Shown here piece by piece: positions 50,210 to 59,286 of a stretch of 64,000 nt of DNA. A model generated the notes under the pieces. The model ran no database searches, had not been told where the DNA came from, and worked only from the letters and a program-made list of their open reading frames with translations. The first letter of the stretch is position 1; every line of letters starts with the position of its first letter. Both the position numbers and the translations under genes were made by a program. Source of the DNA: Mitsuokella sp047974105 (GTDB taxonomy: Bacteria > Bacillota > Negativicutes > Selenomonadales > Selenomonadaceae); the NCBI RefSeq assembly GCF_047974105.1, contig NZ_JBHYRS010000008.1, forward strand, positions 39,383-103,382, written 5' to 3'.

Positions 50210-50457
50210 TTTCACGAAACCGAGTTCTTTCCATTTCGCATAGAGCTCGGCCCGCCGATTGTCATATTTACGGGCTTCGTCAGGACTTTTAGCGGATTCG
50301 GAGCTGACTTTATAGTCCCATAAAACATTGGCAATCATTTTAGCGATAAGCTCTGTTTCGCGCATTTCCTGCCAATCATCAGCGGCCTCCAGCGCCTTTT
50401 CATCTTGATGGCTTCTTCCATATTGAGGGTGTCCACAAATTTTTTGAATTCGTTCAT
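50207..50457 (-). pseudogene. Small helical protein gene with a -1 frameshift
   Basis: ATG at 50457, 9 bases after GGAGG, starts MNEFKKFVDTLNMEEAIKMK. After the run AAAA (50400-50397) this frame becomes Arg-rich and stops, while the -1 frame continues with ALEAADDWQEMRETELIAKM and on to a stop at 50207. One extra A would join both into an 84-residue acidic helical protein. Either a recent one-base deletion, programmed slippage at the A run, or a sequencing error. Function unknown. Confidence 0.6.
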
Positions 50458-50557
50458 TAATCGATACCTCCATATCATTAGATAAGCAACTATAGCAGGC
50501 CTGTTAATTGCCCATTATTTTACTGCTTGTTAAGGCCTTGCAGAATGGGATTTTGTA

Positions 50558-51403
50558 TCATGTTCGCTGTAAAATCTTTATATCTTTAGGGTCGTCAAGT
50601 ACGTGCATGCGTCTGTGGCAATTCGGGCAAAGTGCTGTCGTATTTTCAAGGGTATCTTTACCGCCGCGAGAAAGCCAAATAACATGATGACATTCAAGAT
50701 AGGGCTGGCCATTCGTATCCTTAAATGGTGCTGGCGCACCGCAAAGCTGACAAATTCCATGAGCGCGCTCTTTCGTCTCTTTGGCGATATAGGGATCATG
50801 AATGTATCTGGCAGTCATGACACGATGCTGTGTGGCATTTCTTTTAGAAGCTGCTTCTGCTTTGGCAAGCAACGCTTTTCCCGTAAGGGATTGAGCGTCA
50901 ATTTGGCTAAGAATAGTCTGAATCATACTTTTTGCAGCGGACGATGACTGCAGCCTTAATGCCTGCCCTAATAAATAACAAATGTGTTCATCGGCTATAT
51001 GGCATAAATATTGCTGTTTTGGGGTACCATCCTTCAGAAATGCGCTGTTTTTATGAGGATGATTGGAAAGCCATTTCCAGTGAGGATGCATGTCCAAGGG
51101 CGTGTCGAGTTCGACATAATCTGTATCGACGCAAAAATGACAATTATCCCAGAAGAGACTGGGCTGGTCCAGATTCAATAACACATGCGGCTTACTTGCT
51201 TCATAACAATTTGAAACTGCCATACTGATTGCCAAGATGCGGCTATGGGCATGATGAATGATGAAGTCATCCCTATGAACTTCTGTCATGGTGTCATAGC
51301 CGGGCGCATGATCGCCGTTGACATTGCGCTGCATGGAAAATAAGCATCCTGTATCACGTTCGTATTGGTACCGTTGCTTTTGATTCACCCAAAATATTGT
51401 CAT
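50558..51403 (-). CDS. HNH endonuclease-domain protein
   Basis: About 281 residues. The C-terminal 65 residues are an HNH nuclease with zinc knuckles: GICQLCGAPAPF, LECHHVIWLSRGGKDTLENT, ALCPNCHRRMH. The long N-terminal part (about 210 residues) is unlike known restriction-enzyme domains recognised here but has the look of a DNA- or modification-binding region. The start at 51403 has AGAAAGG 8 bases upstream. It may be a modification-dependent nuclease (McrA-like); the target is unknown. Confidence 0.75.
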   Translation of the reverse strand: MTIFWVNQKQRYQYERDTGCLFSMQRNVNGDHAPGYDTMTEVHRDDFIIHHAHSRILAISMAVSNCYEASKPHVLLNLDQPSLFWDNCHFCVDTDYVELDTPLDMHPHWKWLSNHPHKNSAFLKDGTPKQQYLCHIADEHICYLLGQALRLQSSSAAKSMIQTILSQIDAQSLTGKALLAKAEAASKRNATQHRVMTARYIHDPYIAKETKERAHGICQLCGAPAPFKDTNGQPYLECHHVIWLSRGGKDTLENTTALCPNCHRRMHVLDDPKDIKILQRT

Positions 51404-51711
51404 AATGGCAGCCTTTCTTTTCACTTTACCGCATAAATCTGCAACTTCAATTGAGATGTAATATTATAAAAATTTTATCACTTTTTTGCAGGAAAAGAAA
51501 GAGAACATAATTATCAACAGGATCTTATACAAAATGGTTTGGCAGGATATTCCATGAATGTGAAGAATAAAAAGGATAGCTGGTGTGATTCGATGGTGTC
51601 AATGAACTGGATGTTGCCATCCTGACCAAAAGGATTCGCAAGGCAGCTGGATCGGATTGTGCAGAATCATTTTGCAATTAAAAAACGTTGATTTTCCTAG
51701 GGAGTGATTGT
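51404..51711. other. Intergenic stretch with a possible recombinase scrap
   Basis: About 300 bases without a gene. Near 51630-51655 CAAGGCAGCTGGATC resembles CAAGACAGCTGGATT in the fragment at 53528-53812, so a short degenerate copy of the same tail may sit here. Otherwise AT-rich promoter sequence. Confidence 0.3.
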
Positions 51712-52476
51712 ATGAAGTTATGGAGAAAAGGCGTTGTCTGGCTTTTAGCGGCTTTGCTTTTGTGGTGTTTTAGTTCCATCGCAATGGCGTCTTCCTATGA
51801 TACTACAGCATCAATTCTGTCGAAGCTGCAGGGGCAATGGTACGATGCGGAAGGCAATGTCGTCCTGGATTTTCAGGGCAGGACGGTCAATGGCTGTGAG
51901 ATTGTCGGAGCCTATCATCCCGCTGGAGGAAATTCTGACTTTAGCTGCATCATTCGCATTGTTGAAGCTGATGGCTATAGAGACTTACCGCTCATCTGCG
52001 AAAGTTTGCGAAAAGATAGCTATCATTCTCATGTCATCCTGAACAAAGATAATATGGATGATAGCAAGGGAACAATGCTTATGCGTATGCCGCAGGCCCG
52101 GTATTATGAGTCCGTCGGCGGCATCGGCCTCGATATGCCGGCAGCGGAAGTAGTGGCAAAATACGGCAGGCCTGACAAGATCCAGAAGTCGAAGACATGG
52201 AAGACGCTGGATACCTGGCAGTATCAGAAGCTGGGGCTGGAGCTGACCATGCGCCATCAGCGCGTCTTTATTATCAAGATGTACCGAAATGGCAATCGTC
52301 ATTTTGATAGGACGGGCTTCAACTGCGCCAATGCCCCTTACGAGTTCCAAGAGGCCTATGGCTTTCGTCAGGCACCTAAAGCGGGGCAGTATGGAGCTTA
52401 CAGCGTAGGGCATGGAGAATACATGTGGTTTGACGATTATCCGAACAGTATTACACTGTCGATGTTCTGGAATTGA
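51712..52476 (+). CDS. Exported protein of unknown function
   Basis: About 254 residues. The start at 51712 has AGGGAGTGATTGT; an in-frame ATG 8 codons upstream lacks a site. The signal peptide is KLWRKGVVWLLAALLLWCFS then SIAMA. The mature part has a lipocalin-like beginning (LQGQWYDAEGNVVLDFQGRT) and a SmpA/BamE-like motif near residue 140-175 (VGGIGLDMPAAEVVAKYGRP DK), where small periplasmic proteins often bind partners. No enzyme motif. A terminator hairpin follows. Confidence 0.65.
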   Translation: MKLWRKGVVWLLAALLLWCFSSIAMASSYDTTASILSKLQGQWYDAEGNVVLDFQGRTVNGCEIVGAYHPAGGNSDFSCIIRIVEADGYRDLPLICESLRKDSYHSHVILNKDNMDDSKGTMLMRMPQARYYESVGGIGLDMPAAEVVAKYGRPDKIQKSKTWKTLDTWQYQKLGLELTMRHQRVFIIKMYRNGNRHFDRTGFNCANAPYEFQEAYGFRQAPKAGQYGAYSVGHGEYMWFDDYPNSITLSMFWN

Positions 52477-52502
52477 GAGATAAATAATTTATCTTATGTG
52501 CA

Positions 52503-52545
52503 GCCCTGCTGCAGAAGCAAAGATTTCTGTGGCAGGGGTATTTTA
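52503..52545 (+). terminator. Rho-independent terminator
   Basis: CCCTGCTGCAGAA pairs with TTTCTGTGGCAGGG around a short loop, followed by TATTTTAT. Confidence 0.65.
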
Positions 52546-52696
52546 TATATAAATGGATATTATAAATGAATCTAGATTTAATAAAACATAGAAATATATT
52601 TACAAAATAATTTAATTTTAGCAGGAATTTAATAATTAATATAGAACAGCAAGTTTATATAAAGCATAACAATGTAGTTTATAGGAGGACAAAGCC

Positions 52697-53074
52697 ATGA
52701 AGAGACATCTTATGAAGAAGATCGCAGCGGCATTTGCCGGCGTGATGATGCTCAGTATAACGGCCATTCCTGTCATGATGCCGCAGTCGCAGATAGCGGA
52801 GGCTCGTACAGATTATTATGTAGGCTATGATGATGATCATGGCGATGTGTATTTGGACGTGGATTCTGTGCGCCCATTACGTCCATGGGGAAATCGTCGT
52901 AATTCAACAGGAAATATTTATTTTGCTGATGGAACGGCATGGAGAGGTTATTACGCGTCTTATGATACTTCGACAGGTACTTATTATTATAGTGGCGGTG
53001 CTGGTGGAGTTCATGAAGCAACTGGTTGGAGATATAATTTTGCCGTCTACTGTGACCGCATTGCTTATGAATGA
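52697..53074 (+). CDS. Small secreted protein A
   Basis: 125 residues with a signal peptide (MKKIAAAFAGVMMLSITAIP ... EARTD). The mature part is Tyr-, Gly- and Asp-rich (DYYVGYDDDHGDVYLDVDSV), with no cysteine pair of note. Related in size and style, not in sequence identity, to the proteins at 53128 and 63529. AGGAGG precedes the ATG. Such small exported proteins are typical of Selenomonadaceae; function unknown. Confidence 0.65.
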   Translation: MKRHLMKKIAAAFAGVMMLSITAIPVMMPQSQIAEARTDYYVGYDDDHGDVYLDVDSVRPLRPWGNRRNSTGNIYFADGTAWRGYYASYDTSTGTYYYSGGAGGVHEATGWRYNFAVYCDRIAYE

Positions 53075-53127
53075 GGCAAGTAAATGTCGAAAAAATGTTC
53101 GATAAATAGTTGAAGGGGTTGACTTAA

Positions 53128-53526
53128 GTGCTTATAAATCATTGGAAATATTTAGCTGCTGCTGGCTTGATGGCGTCAGCGTTCTTCTGTGGCACCAATG
53201 CCTGGCAGCCAGCTTCGGTTGAAGCAGCGCCATGGATTGATTTGAATTATGATGGTGCCCATACGTACTGGACTGTTGATAAAGGATCTGTATACGGAGC
53301 TGGAACATCAGCTTCTCCATTATGTATTCAGGCTGAGCATGAAGATGATCGTGGTGGTGGAAATGCCATTGGTACGCGGTTTTATTCCTTCAAGCAGGTA
53401 AATGGCGTATGGAAATATCGCTATTATGGCTATACGGGGAAAGGTGGAAAGATTCCTTATACAAGCTGGTATAACGTCTCTGGCGATCAGCTGGCCAACG
53501 ATATTTTATATGTTGCGTTGAACTGA
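53128..53526 (+). CDS. Small secreted protein B
   Basis: 132 residues, start GTG with GAAGGGG 9 bases upstream. The signal peptide reads KYLAAAGLMASAFFCGTNAW. The mature domain is aromatic and Gly-rich (WIDLNYDGAHTYWTVDKGSV, RFYSFKQVNGVWKYRYYGYT). The segments 'fyvd...s...' and 'tRFysFk...g.WKYR' recall the short beta-rich surface-exposed domain seen at 63529. It follows secreted protein A by 53 bases and may share its transcript. Confidence 0.65.
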   Translation: MLINHWKYLAAAGLMASAFFCGTNAWQPASVEAAPWIDLNYDGAHTYWTVDKGSVYGAGTSASPLCIQAEHEDDRGGGNAIGTRFYSFKQVNGVWKYRYYGYTGKGGKIPYTSWYNVSGDQLANDILYVALN

Positions 53527-53527
53527 T

Positions 53528-53812
53528 TATCGATACAAGGAAATCGAGGTCCTGAAAAAACTGCTGCAGCTGCCATTCCGGACGGATCCGGTCATGCTGG
53601 AGCCGGAGGGATTGGCAGCGAATCATCTGCTTCTGAGGTTGTTGCTGGAAGTTGCTGAAAAGCCGAGGCAAACCTTCGTCGAACTGCGAGCCGAAAAATC
53701 AAAACGGCTGGGACGGCGTAGGCTGGATTTTCCCGATAACTGGTTTGATTTGTTCGCAAAATGGCAGGCCAAGGGAATTTGCAAGACAGCTGGATTGAAT
53801 GGAAGTGATTGA
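53528..53812 (+). pseudogene. Recombinase-like C-terminal fragment
   Basis: An open stretch with no start for its first 22 codons encodes YKEIEVLKKLLQLPFRTDPV, a helical middle, and LGRRRLDFPDNWFDLFAKWQ AKG. The last part resembles the tail of serine recombinases/DNA invertases (lgRP...lPenw.ely..Wk.kei). It overlaps the end of the secreted-protein gene, so it is likely a leftover of an excised or decayed recombinase gene. From ATG 53594 a 72-residue peptide could be made. Confidence 0.35.
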
Positions 53813-53816
53813 GAAT

Positions 53817-54584
53817 ATGAGAGGAAAGTCAGAAAAGGATGAGCCGCTCCTCAAAACGTATTTTAAGCGGTATCTTCTTGATGTACGTGGCGTATCATCA
53901 CGCACGGTCAAGCATTACTGCGATGCTCTCAATAATATTACACGGCACCTTAAAGAGAAGCATCTTATTCGGGATTCGATTTATGAAGTGACGGACCTCA
54001 AGGTTTTGCATGACTTGCGCGATATCCTATTGCAGGATGCTGATTTTGTCGCACTTGACCGGCGCGGCAACCGCATGTACACGGCAGGCTTCAATAATTA
54101 TCTGCGTTTTGCTGAAGGTCAGTCGTTCGCAGAGCTGCATGACAGGGCCGGCGCACTTGATATCCCCATGCCGCCAATTGCCGAAGAGCCGCGTACGTAT
54201 GAGGTTCATCACTTCATGCGTTCTGACATTTTGCGTGGACAGACGTTGGCATTCGCTGATTATCGCTGTGAAATGGACGGAGATCACAAGACCTTTATAG
54301 CGGAACGAACGCATAAACCCTATATGGAGTCGCACCACGCAATTCCCATTCATCTGCAGGGGAAGTTTGAGCACAGCCTCGACATTTATGCGAATCTTGT
54401 CTGTCTTTGTCCTATCTGCCATCGCAAGATCCATTATGGCCTGATGGACGACCGCCGGCTCATGATGTATGAAATCTACGAAAAACGTCATGAGCGGCTG
54501 TCTCGCAGTGGCATCACGCTTGGTAAGGAAGAATTTGCCGATCTTGTGCTGCATGATGGTGCAGACTATGCCAGACATTTATGA
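53817..54584 (+). CDS. HNH endonuclease with N-terminal recombinase-like helix domain
   Basis: About 255 residues. The N-terminus (LKTYFKRYLLDVRGVSSRTV KHYCDALNNI) resembles the SAM-like core-binding domain of integrases. The C-terminal half has an HNH site: ESHHAIPIHLQGKF and LVCLCPICHRKIHYG. GGAAGTG lies 10 bases before the ATG at 53817; ATG 53799 is a possible alternative. Stand-alone nucleases of this build occur in defence-rich regions. Target and partners are unknown. Confidence 0.75.
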   Translation: MRGKSEKDEPLLKTYFKRYLLDVRGVSSRTVKHYCDALNNITRHLKEKHLIRDSIYEVTDLKVLHDLRDILLQDADFVALDRRGNRMYTAGFNNYLRFAEGQSFAELHDRAGALDIPMPPIAEEPRTYEVHHFMRSDILRGQTLAFADYRCEMDGDHKTFIAERTHKPYMESHHAIPIHLQGKFEHSLDIYANLVCLCPICHRKIHYGLMDDRRLMMYEIYEKRHERLSRSGITLGKEEFADLVLHDGADYARHL

Positions 54585-54657
54585 GCTTACCAAAATCGGA
54601 GCTATTGATATGATTATTTATGGTGCTCAGAGCTCTGGCAAAAGGAAAGGATTTATC

Positions 54658-55557
54658 ATGAAGCACAGTATATGTAAAATTATTTTCTTGATGCTGGCCG
54701 TTTTGTTATTGCCGCTGCAGACAACACAGGCAGCATCAACGCAAATTCTCTCAACAGTTCCTGTAGGATCAGGGCGTTATCTTATGCCAGAATCCCGTGG
54801 AAATTCTTCTGAACCAATGCATATCTTTACATATCGTTCGTCTTCATGGCAGGACGGTAAGCCTGTACTAGTTGTATTTCATGGTTTGAATCGCAATGCC
54901 GATACATATCGTGATGGCTGGATTAAAGCCGCGGAAGAAAAAGGCTTTTTAGTGGTATGTCCGGAGTTCTCGGAGGAGAAATTCCCCGGTGTTCCTTACT
55001 ATAATCTCGGCCATGTTGTAAATCAGGAGGGAGATGATCAGTTGAATCCAGAGTCGACTTGGATTTTTCCGGTTATCGATGACGTAACAGCAGATGTGCG
55101 TGCACGCATGCATATTCGCAAGAGTCCTGTTATCCTTTTTGCCCATTCAGCCGGAGCCCAGCTGATTCATCGTTATGTGCTGCTCGGAGAAAAATGCACA
55201 GCTGACAAAATCGTGATTGCCAATGCAGGCTGGTACACGATGCCAGATCGTTCCATTGACTTCCCGTATGGCATCAAGGATGTACCTTTGACTAACAAAC
55301 AGTTAGCAAAGGCTTTTTCGAAGCCCGTGACGATTCTGCTGGGGAATCAGGATACAAAGCGTTCCAAGGTTTTGAGAAAAACGCCGGAGGCTGATGCGCA
55401 GGGAATGAATCGTCTGGAGCGTGGTCATGCTTTCTATCAGACAGCACAGGAAACTGCGAAAAAGATGGGCGTTCCTTTTAAATGGCAGCTGCAGGAAGTT
55501 TCTGGCGTCGGCCATGACGGCGATGCCATGGGCACATATGCTGCTTCCATGTTTTGA
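54658..55557 (+). CDS. Exported alpha/beta hydrolase (poly-ester/feruloyl-esterase style)
   Basis: A 299-residue protein with a signal peptide (ICKIIFLMLAVLLLPLQTTQ AAS). The fold shows PVLVVFHGLNRNADTYRDGW (oxyanion loop), ILFAHSAGAQLIHRY (nucleophile Ser in HSAGA), a TILLGNQDTKRSK segment with the Asp and VSGVGHDGDAM with the His. These features match extracellular poly(3-hydroxyalkanoate) depolymerase/feruloyl-esterase-like lipases. AAAGGA precedes the ATG at 54658, which fits the signal peptide. Confidence 0.8.
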   Translation: MKHSICKIIFLMLAVLLLPLQTTQAASTQILSTVPVGSGRYLMPESRGNSSEPMHIFTYRSSSWQDGKPVLVVFHGLNRNADTYRDGWIKAAEEKGFLVVCPEFSEEKFPGVPYYNLGHVVNQEGDDQLNPESTWIFPVIDDVTADVRARMHIRKSPVILFAHSAGAQLIHRYVLLGEKCTADKIVIANAGWYTMPDRSIDFPYGIKDVPLTNKQLAKAFSKPVTILLGNQDTKRSKVLRKTPEADAQGMNRLERGHAFYQTAQETAKKMGVPFKWQLQEVSGVGHDGDAMGTYAASMF

Positions 55558-55753
55558 TTGACATGCAATAAATAGACGTGCCGACGGCATAGTTGCTGAG
55601 TTTGTGCCGACGGATTGACACTGGTATGTACGGACAAAATAACAGCCGATATGTCAATTCGATTACAGGCTAATTGTATCCTCAATCGTCTTTTTTTTAT
55701 GAATATGCTATACTGTGTGTATACATAAAAAGACAACAGAGGGGGAAATGTAT
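55558..55753. other. Intergenic region with short repeats
   Basis: Contains TGCCGACGG twice (near 55582 and 55604) and, further on, a probable promoter in AT-rich sequence (TATGCTATACTG) for the following gene. No gene is seen. Confidence 0.35.
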
Positions 55754-56830
55754 ATGTTCCTTGTGGAAGATTATTTGACTGATGCCTCTATGCCTAATAT
55801 GAGCCTAAAGAATCAAAAAATTCTCCGTCAGAGATTTTCTACTTTACTCCAGTGCCTGAATACACACAATTATATGAGCAAGGAGTCCTACAATCTCGCT
55901 AAGGATAGTGTCGACCGTATTTTCTATGAAGATCTTTATCAGAAGAAGCATACTCTTTTCTTAGAAGCTGGGCTGGAAACGGACAGAAACATCTGGCGGA
56001 TTCTGCATCTGTCAGTATCGGTTACCAGAATCCGTTCCTTTCGTACAGAACTCATGAAGATGCCGGAACGGTACCAGGTTCTTTCTTCATTCTCTCGTCT
56101 ATTAATAACCTTGGAAAAATGGGAGATACTTGGGAAAGCGCTTCGTAACTTTGCCTTTACCATTCGAAAAGTCATCACGCCATCGAAGAAACTTTCCAAG
56201 CAATTATTAGAGGACGATACCGAAACTAGCATGATTTTAAAGGCAAACCATCTCATGCCCGAAAAATCGTCGCAAAAATGTGCTAAGAATGTCACTTCAA
56301 AATCATCTAGCAGTCAGAAGCAGGCTGTCTCGAAACGATCTTCAAAAAAGTCTGTGATGGATGCAAGGTTCATTGGCTCTTCAAAACAAGATGGTGCAGA
56401 GTTATCTCGTGATACGCACAGCAGCCACGTAGCTTATACCTGTCCTTGTTGTTTGGAAAAATATCATATTACGGAAGCGGGCTATATGGAACCACATTCG
56501 TGGAGAATTCCGGGAACAGATCAATATTCTTACTACTGCTGCGGTGCAAATCGGTATTATCCGTTAGAGAGATCCTTAACCGGTGCCTTTGATATCCTGA
56601 ATCAGTTGCAGGGAAAAAAGAAGATACTGCATCGTCAAATTCAACAGAAAAAATTTAACCCCAGGATTTTACGAGATCAGCTTAGGCAGATTGACCAGGA
56701 TATTAAGAAGTATCGCTTGAGCATCCTCAGATGGTTCCCAGTTACCTACGATGTCGAAAAATATCCTGCCCGATATGAAGAGAAAAAGGACCATCTGCTT
56801 CAGTATCATACTATTGTCAAGGAGGTATGA
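55754..56830 (+). CDS. Unknown protein with Cys-rich motif
   Basis: About 358 residues. The ATG at 55754 is 9 bases after GAGGGGGAA; another lies two codons upstream. The first half is helical and basic, followed by a Ser/Lys-rich linker. Near residue 225-265 a zinc-finger-like arrangement occurs: YTCPCCLEKYHITEAG and YSYYCCGANRYYPLER. A basic helical end follows (LHRQIQQKKFNPRILRDQLR). DNA or RNA binding is a guess. No family recognised; no operon partners. Confidence 0.6.
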   Translation: MFLVEDYLTDASMPNMSLKNQKILRQRFSTLLQCLNTHNYMSKESYNLAKDSVDRIFYEDLYQKKHTLFLEAGLETDRNIWRILHLSVSVTRIRSFRTELMKMPERYQVLSSFSRLLITLEKWEILGKALRNFAFTIRKVITPSKKLSKQLLEDDTETSMILKANHLMPEKSSQKCAKNVTSKSSSSQKQAVSKRSSKKSVMDARFIGSSKQDGAELSRDTHSSHVAYTCPCCLEKYHITEAGYMEPHSWRIPGTDQYSYYCCGANRYYPLERSLTGAFDILNQLQGKKKILHRQIQQKKFNPRILRDQLRQIDQDIKKYRLSILRWFPVTYDVEKYPARYEEKKDHLLQYHTIVKEV

Positions 56831-56988
56831 AAATTCGTCCCCTGCAAAGATGGCTTTGTGTCTTGTCAGATAATTTGAGCAAGATGCATACGTTTTTGGG
56901 CAAAATAGACCGTTTACGCTGATTGGTATTTATTTTATGATGTAAACAAATGAATTCCGATAGTAAATAGTATAAGGGGGCTTTTTTC

Positions 56989-57966
56989 ATGGCTATTCAG
57001 TATAAATAGGCCATGCTGGGCTGCGGCGTTATTGGTCATCAGTTTGCCGAGGCTATGCAGAAAATCGGAGGCCGCTTTTATGGCGTTGGCAATCGTACTC
57101 ACGAAAAAGCCGTAAAATTTGCAGAGCAGTATGGCATCGGTAAAGTCTATGACAAGCCCGAGAATATTTTCAAGGATCCCGATGTCGATATCGTCTATAT
57201 TTCGACACCGCACAATACGCACAGTCGCTACATATGTCAGGCGCTTGCAGCCGGTAAGCATGTACTCTGTGAAAAGTCTATCACGCTCAATTGTCATGAG
57301 CTTGACGAGTCTGTAAAACTTGCTCTGCAGAAACATTGCGTGCTTGCTGAGGCTCAGACGATCTACCATATGCCGATTTTCCGCGAACTTAACAAGCATA
57401 TTGCCAAAGGAGAATTTGGTCCGCTGCGTCTCATGACGATGAATTTCGGTGACTACGATCCCTATGATATGAAAAATCGTTTCTTCAATCGCAGCCTCGC
57501 CGGCGGCGCTATGCTCGACATTGGTGTTTATGCTCTGTCATTTGTACGTTGGTTCATGAGCTCATGCCCACGTGAAATTGCCTCGCAGGTATTATACGCG
57601 CCAACAGGCGTCGATGAGCAGGCAAGCATTCTTCTGAAGAATGAAGAGAACGAGATGGCGACTGTCATGCTCTCCATGCATGCGAAGCAGCCGCAGCGCG
57701 CTATGATTTCTTTTGACAAGGCATATATTGAATTCATGGGATATCCGCGTGGCGACAAAGCCGTCATCACGTGGACCGATGATGGTCACAAAGAAGAGAT
57801 CGTTGCCGGTGAAACGGAGAACGCTCTGTGTTACGAGATTGAGGATATGGAGCGCACGATCTCCGGTGGCAAAAACTATATGCATCTCGATTACACCGTC
57901 GATGTCATGTCTATTATGACAAAAATTCGTCATGACTGGGGGATGAAGTACCCGGAAGAAGAATAA
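56989..57966 (+). pseudogene. Gfo/Idh/MocA oxidoreductase with an early amber codon
   Basis: ATG at 56989, with AAGGGGG 8 bases upstream, starts MAIQYK then TAG (57007-57009) then AMLGCGVIGHQFAEAMQKIG, the Rossmann start of Gfo/Idh/MocA dehydrogenases (usual start ...kWaiLG.G.I). The seventh codon was probably TGG. A new start at ATG 57013 would leave 317 residues but lacks the first beta strand and a ribosome site. The rest, including CEKSITLNCHEL and DIGVYALSFV, is intact, acting on a sugar-like substrate with NAD(P). A recent mutation, or reinitiation keeps some product. Confidence 0.75.
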
Positions 57967-57988
57967 CACCGATATTGTCAAGTTATAA

Positions 57989-58038
57989 AAAAGAAGCTGT
58001 TGTCACATAAGTGCTTAAATGTGACAGCAGCTTCTTTT
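57989..58038. terminator. Bidirectional terminator
   Basis: AAAGAAGCTGTTGTCACA pairs with TGTGACAGCAGCTTCTTT with one mismatch around a 12-base loop, between the convergent dehydrogenase and HTH genes. Confidence 0.85.
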
Positions 58039-58063
58039 GGTTTGTAATAATTTTGACTGTGTT

Positions 58064-59086
58064 TTAGTCTGTCTCATCATCTGATGGGCAGTATAAATCT
58101 TCATGTTCCAAGAGGTTTTCGATGTCTTCCTCGGTATAGTCGTTGTCTTCCTCTTCATACTCTTCATCTTCTTTAGAAGGAACGACGAGTGGCAGGGTGA
58201 TGTTCATGCAGTGGTCCCGGTCGGTTTTTAGCGAGTAGTCGGGACGGCCGTTTTTCATGGGAATGGGAATGCCCTGCTGCAGGGCGTCGATAAGCTGCAT
58301 GGGAGAGAAGATGCCCTCCGGACAGGTGATGGTGATGGTGCATTGACGCTCAATATCTTTGAGCGGGGCTTGTTTGAAACCGCGGGGGAGCGAAGATTTG
58401 CCGGAGCGTGTGTCTGCGCTGGAAGATTGGCGCGGCAGGAGTTCCTTCTGACGTCCTCGATGCATGAAAGACTCAGCGGCTGGGAATACCATGGCGGGAA
58501 CGAGACAGCGCCCTTCGTTCCAGGCGGAAAAATCTACATAATATTGGATGTCATTCGGGCTGTTGCTGTTCAGGAAGGGAATATAGAACATCGTCTTCTG
58601 CTTGCCAAGCTGTATCTTGATAGCGCCGGCCTTGAACATATCGCGGTAGCAGATTTCCGGCGGCGTGATTTTTCCAGGGTCTCTGCGGCTGCCATGATAA
58701 TTCTTTGGAAAGATGAGAGGAAGATCCCAGAAATCCATGGGTTCTACCGGGACCGGCGTGAGATTGGTTCGATGAAGGGCGTCGACCATAGGCATTTCAT
58801 CCCATACAGGGGCGGGAACCATGTCACATTCGTCTTTTGTGGCAAACTTTGTCAGTTGCGTGAATGTCGCATTTTCTTTAAGCCATTGACGAAGGAGAGT
58901 CTCTTTATAGCAGACGATGGAGCCCTCCGGCGCAGAAAATTTTCTAAAGGGAACAAAAGGCGCGATATTGCGCGTGACGAAGTTGCGGCTGACCTGCAGT
59001 CGCTCCATGATTGTATTGAGTGGAATATAGCCCTGCGGTTCAGGCAGCATGTTCAATACGATTCTGTTGTCTTGTTCTAGTGGCAT
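58064..59086 (-). CDS. HTH-type plasmid regulator
   Basis: About 340 residues. The start at 59086 has GGAGGAAAGC directly upstream. Near residue 20-50 a helix-turn-helix segment is likely (PLNTIMERLQVSRNFVTRNI). The middle is Pro-rich and the C-terminus very acidic (EEYEEEDNDYTEEDIENLLE). No family recognised. It is divergent from the ClpP-like/VirD4-like pair; the 200 bases between contain two 25-base direct repeats, so it may regulate both. Confidence 0.55.
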   Translation of the reverse strand: MPLEQDNRIVLNMLPEPQGYIPLNTIMERLQVSRNFVTRNIAPFVPFRKFSAPEGSIVCYKETLLRQWLKENATFTQLTKFATKDECDMVPAPVWDEMPMVDALHRTNLTPVPVEPMDFWDLPLIFPKNYHGSRRDPGKITPPEICYRDMFKAGAIKIQLGKQKTMFYIPFLNSNSPNDIQYYVDFSAWNEGRCLVPAMVFPAAESFMHRGRQKELLPRQSSSADTRSGKSSLPRGFKQAPLKDIERQCTITITCPEGIFSPMQLIDALQQGIPIPMKNGRPDYSLKTDRDHCMNITLPLVVPSKEDEEYEEEDNDYTEEDIENLLEHEDLYCPSDDETD

Positions 59087-59122
59087 GCTTTCCTCCATGT
59101 GATTCCGACTAGTTGAGGGCAT

Positions 59123-59203
59123 GGTTTTATCATATAGTAACATATGCCATCGACTAGTTTTCGACTAACCGTGAGTGTGGTTTTATCATATTGTAACATA
59201 TGC
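59123..59203. promoter_or_regulatory. Two 25-base direct repeats between divergent genes
   Basis: GGTTTTATCATATAGTAACA-TATGC (59123-59147) recurs at 59179-59203 with one base changed; CGACTA elements occur before each (59106, 59151, 59162). They lie between the HTH gene and the ClpP-like gene and look like operator sites. Confidence 0.55.
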
Positions 59204-59235
59204 TTATTATTTGTCAAAAGAGGCGTAAAAAGAGC

Positions 59236-59268
59236 TTGACAAGTACTAGGTTATGCTATAGTATAACC
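59236..59268 (+). promoter_or_regulatory. Promoter of the ClpP-like/VirD4-like operon
   Basis: TTGACA (59236-59241) followed after 15-17 bases by TATAGT/TAGTAT. The inverted repeat AGGTTAT...ATAACCT (59248-59269) overlaps the -10 region and could be an operator. Confidence 0.55.
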
Positions 59269-59286
59269 TTACGGAAGGGGGATTAC

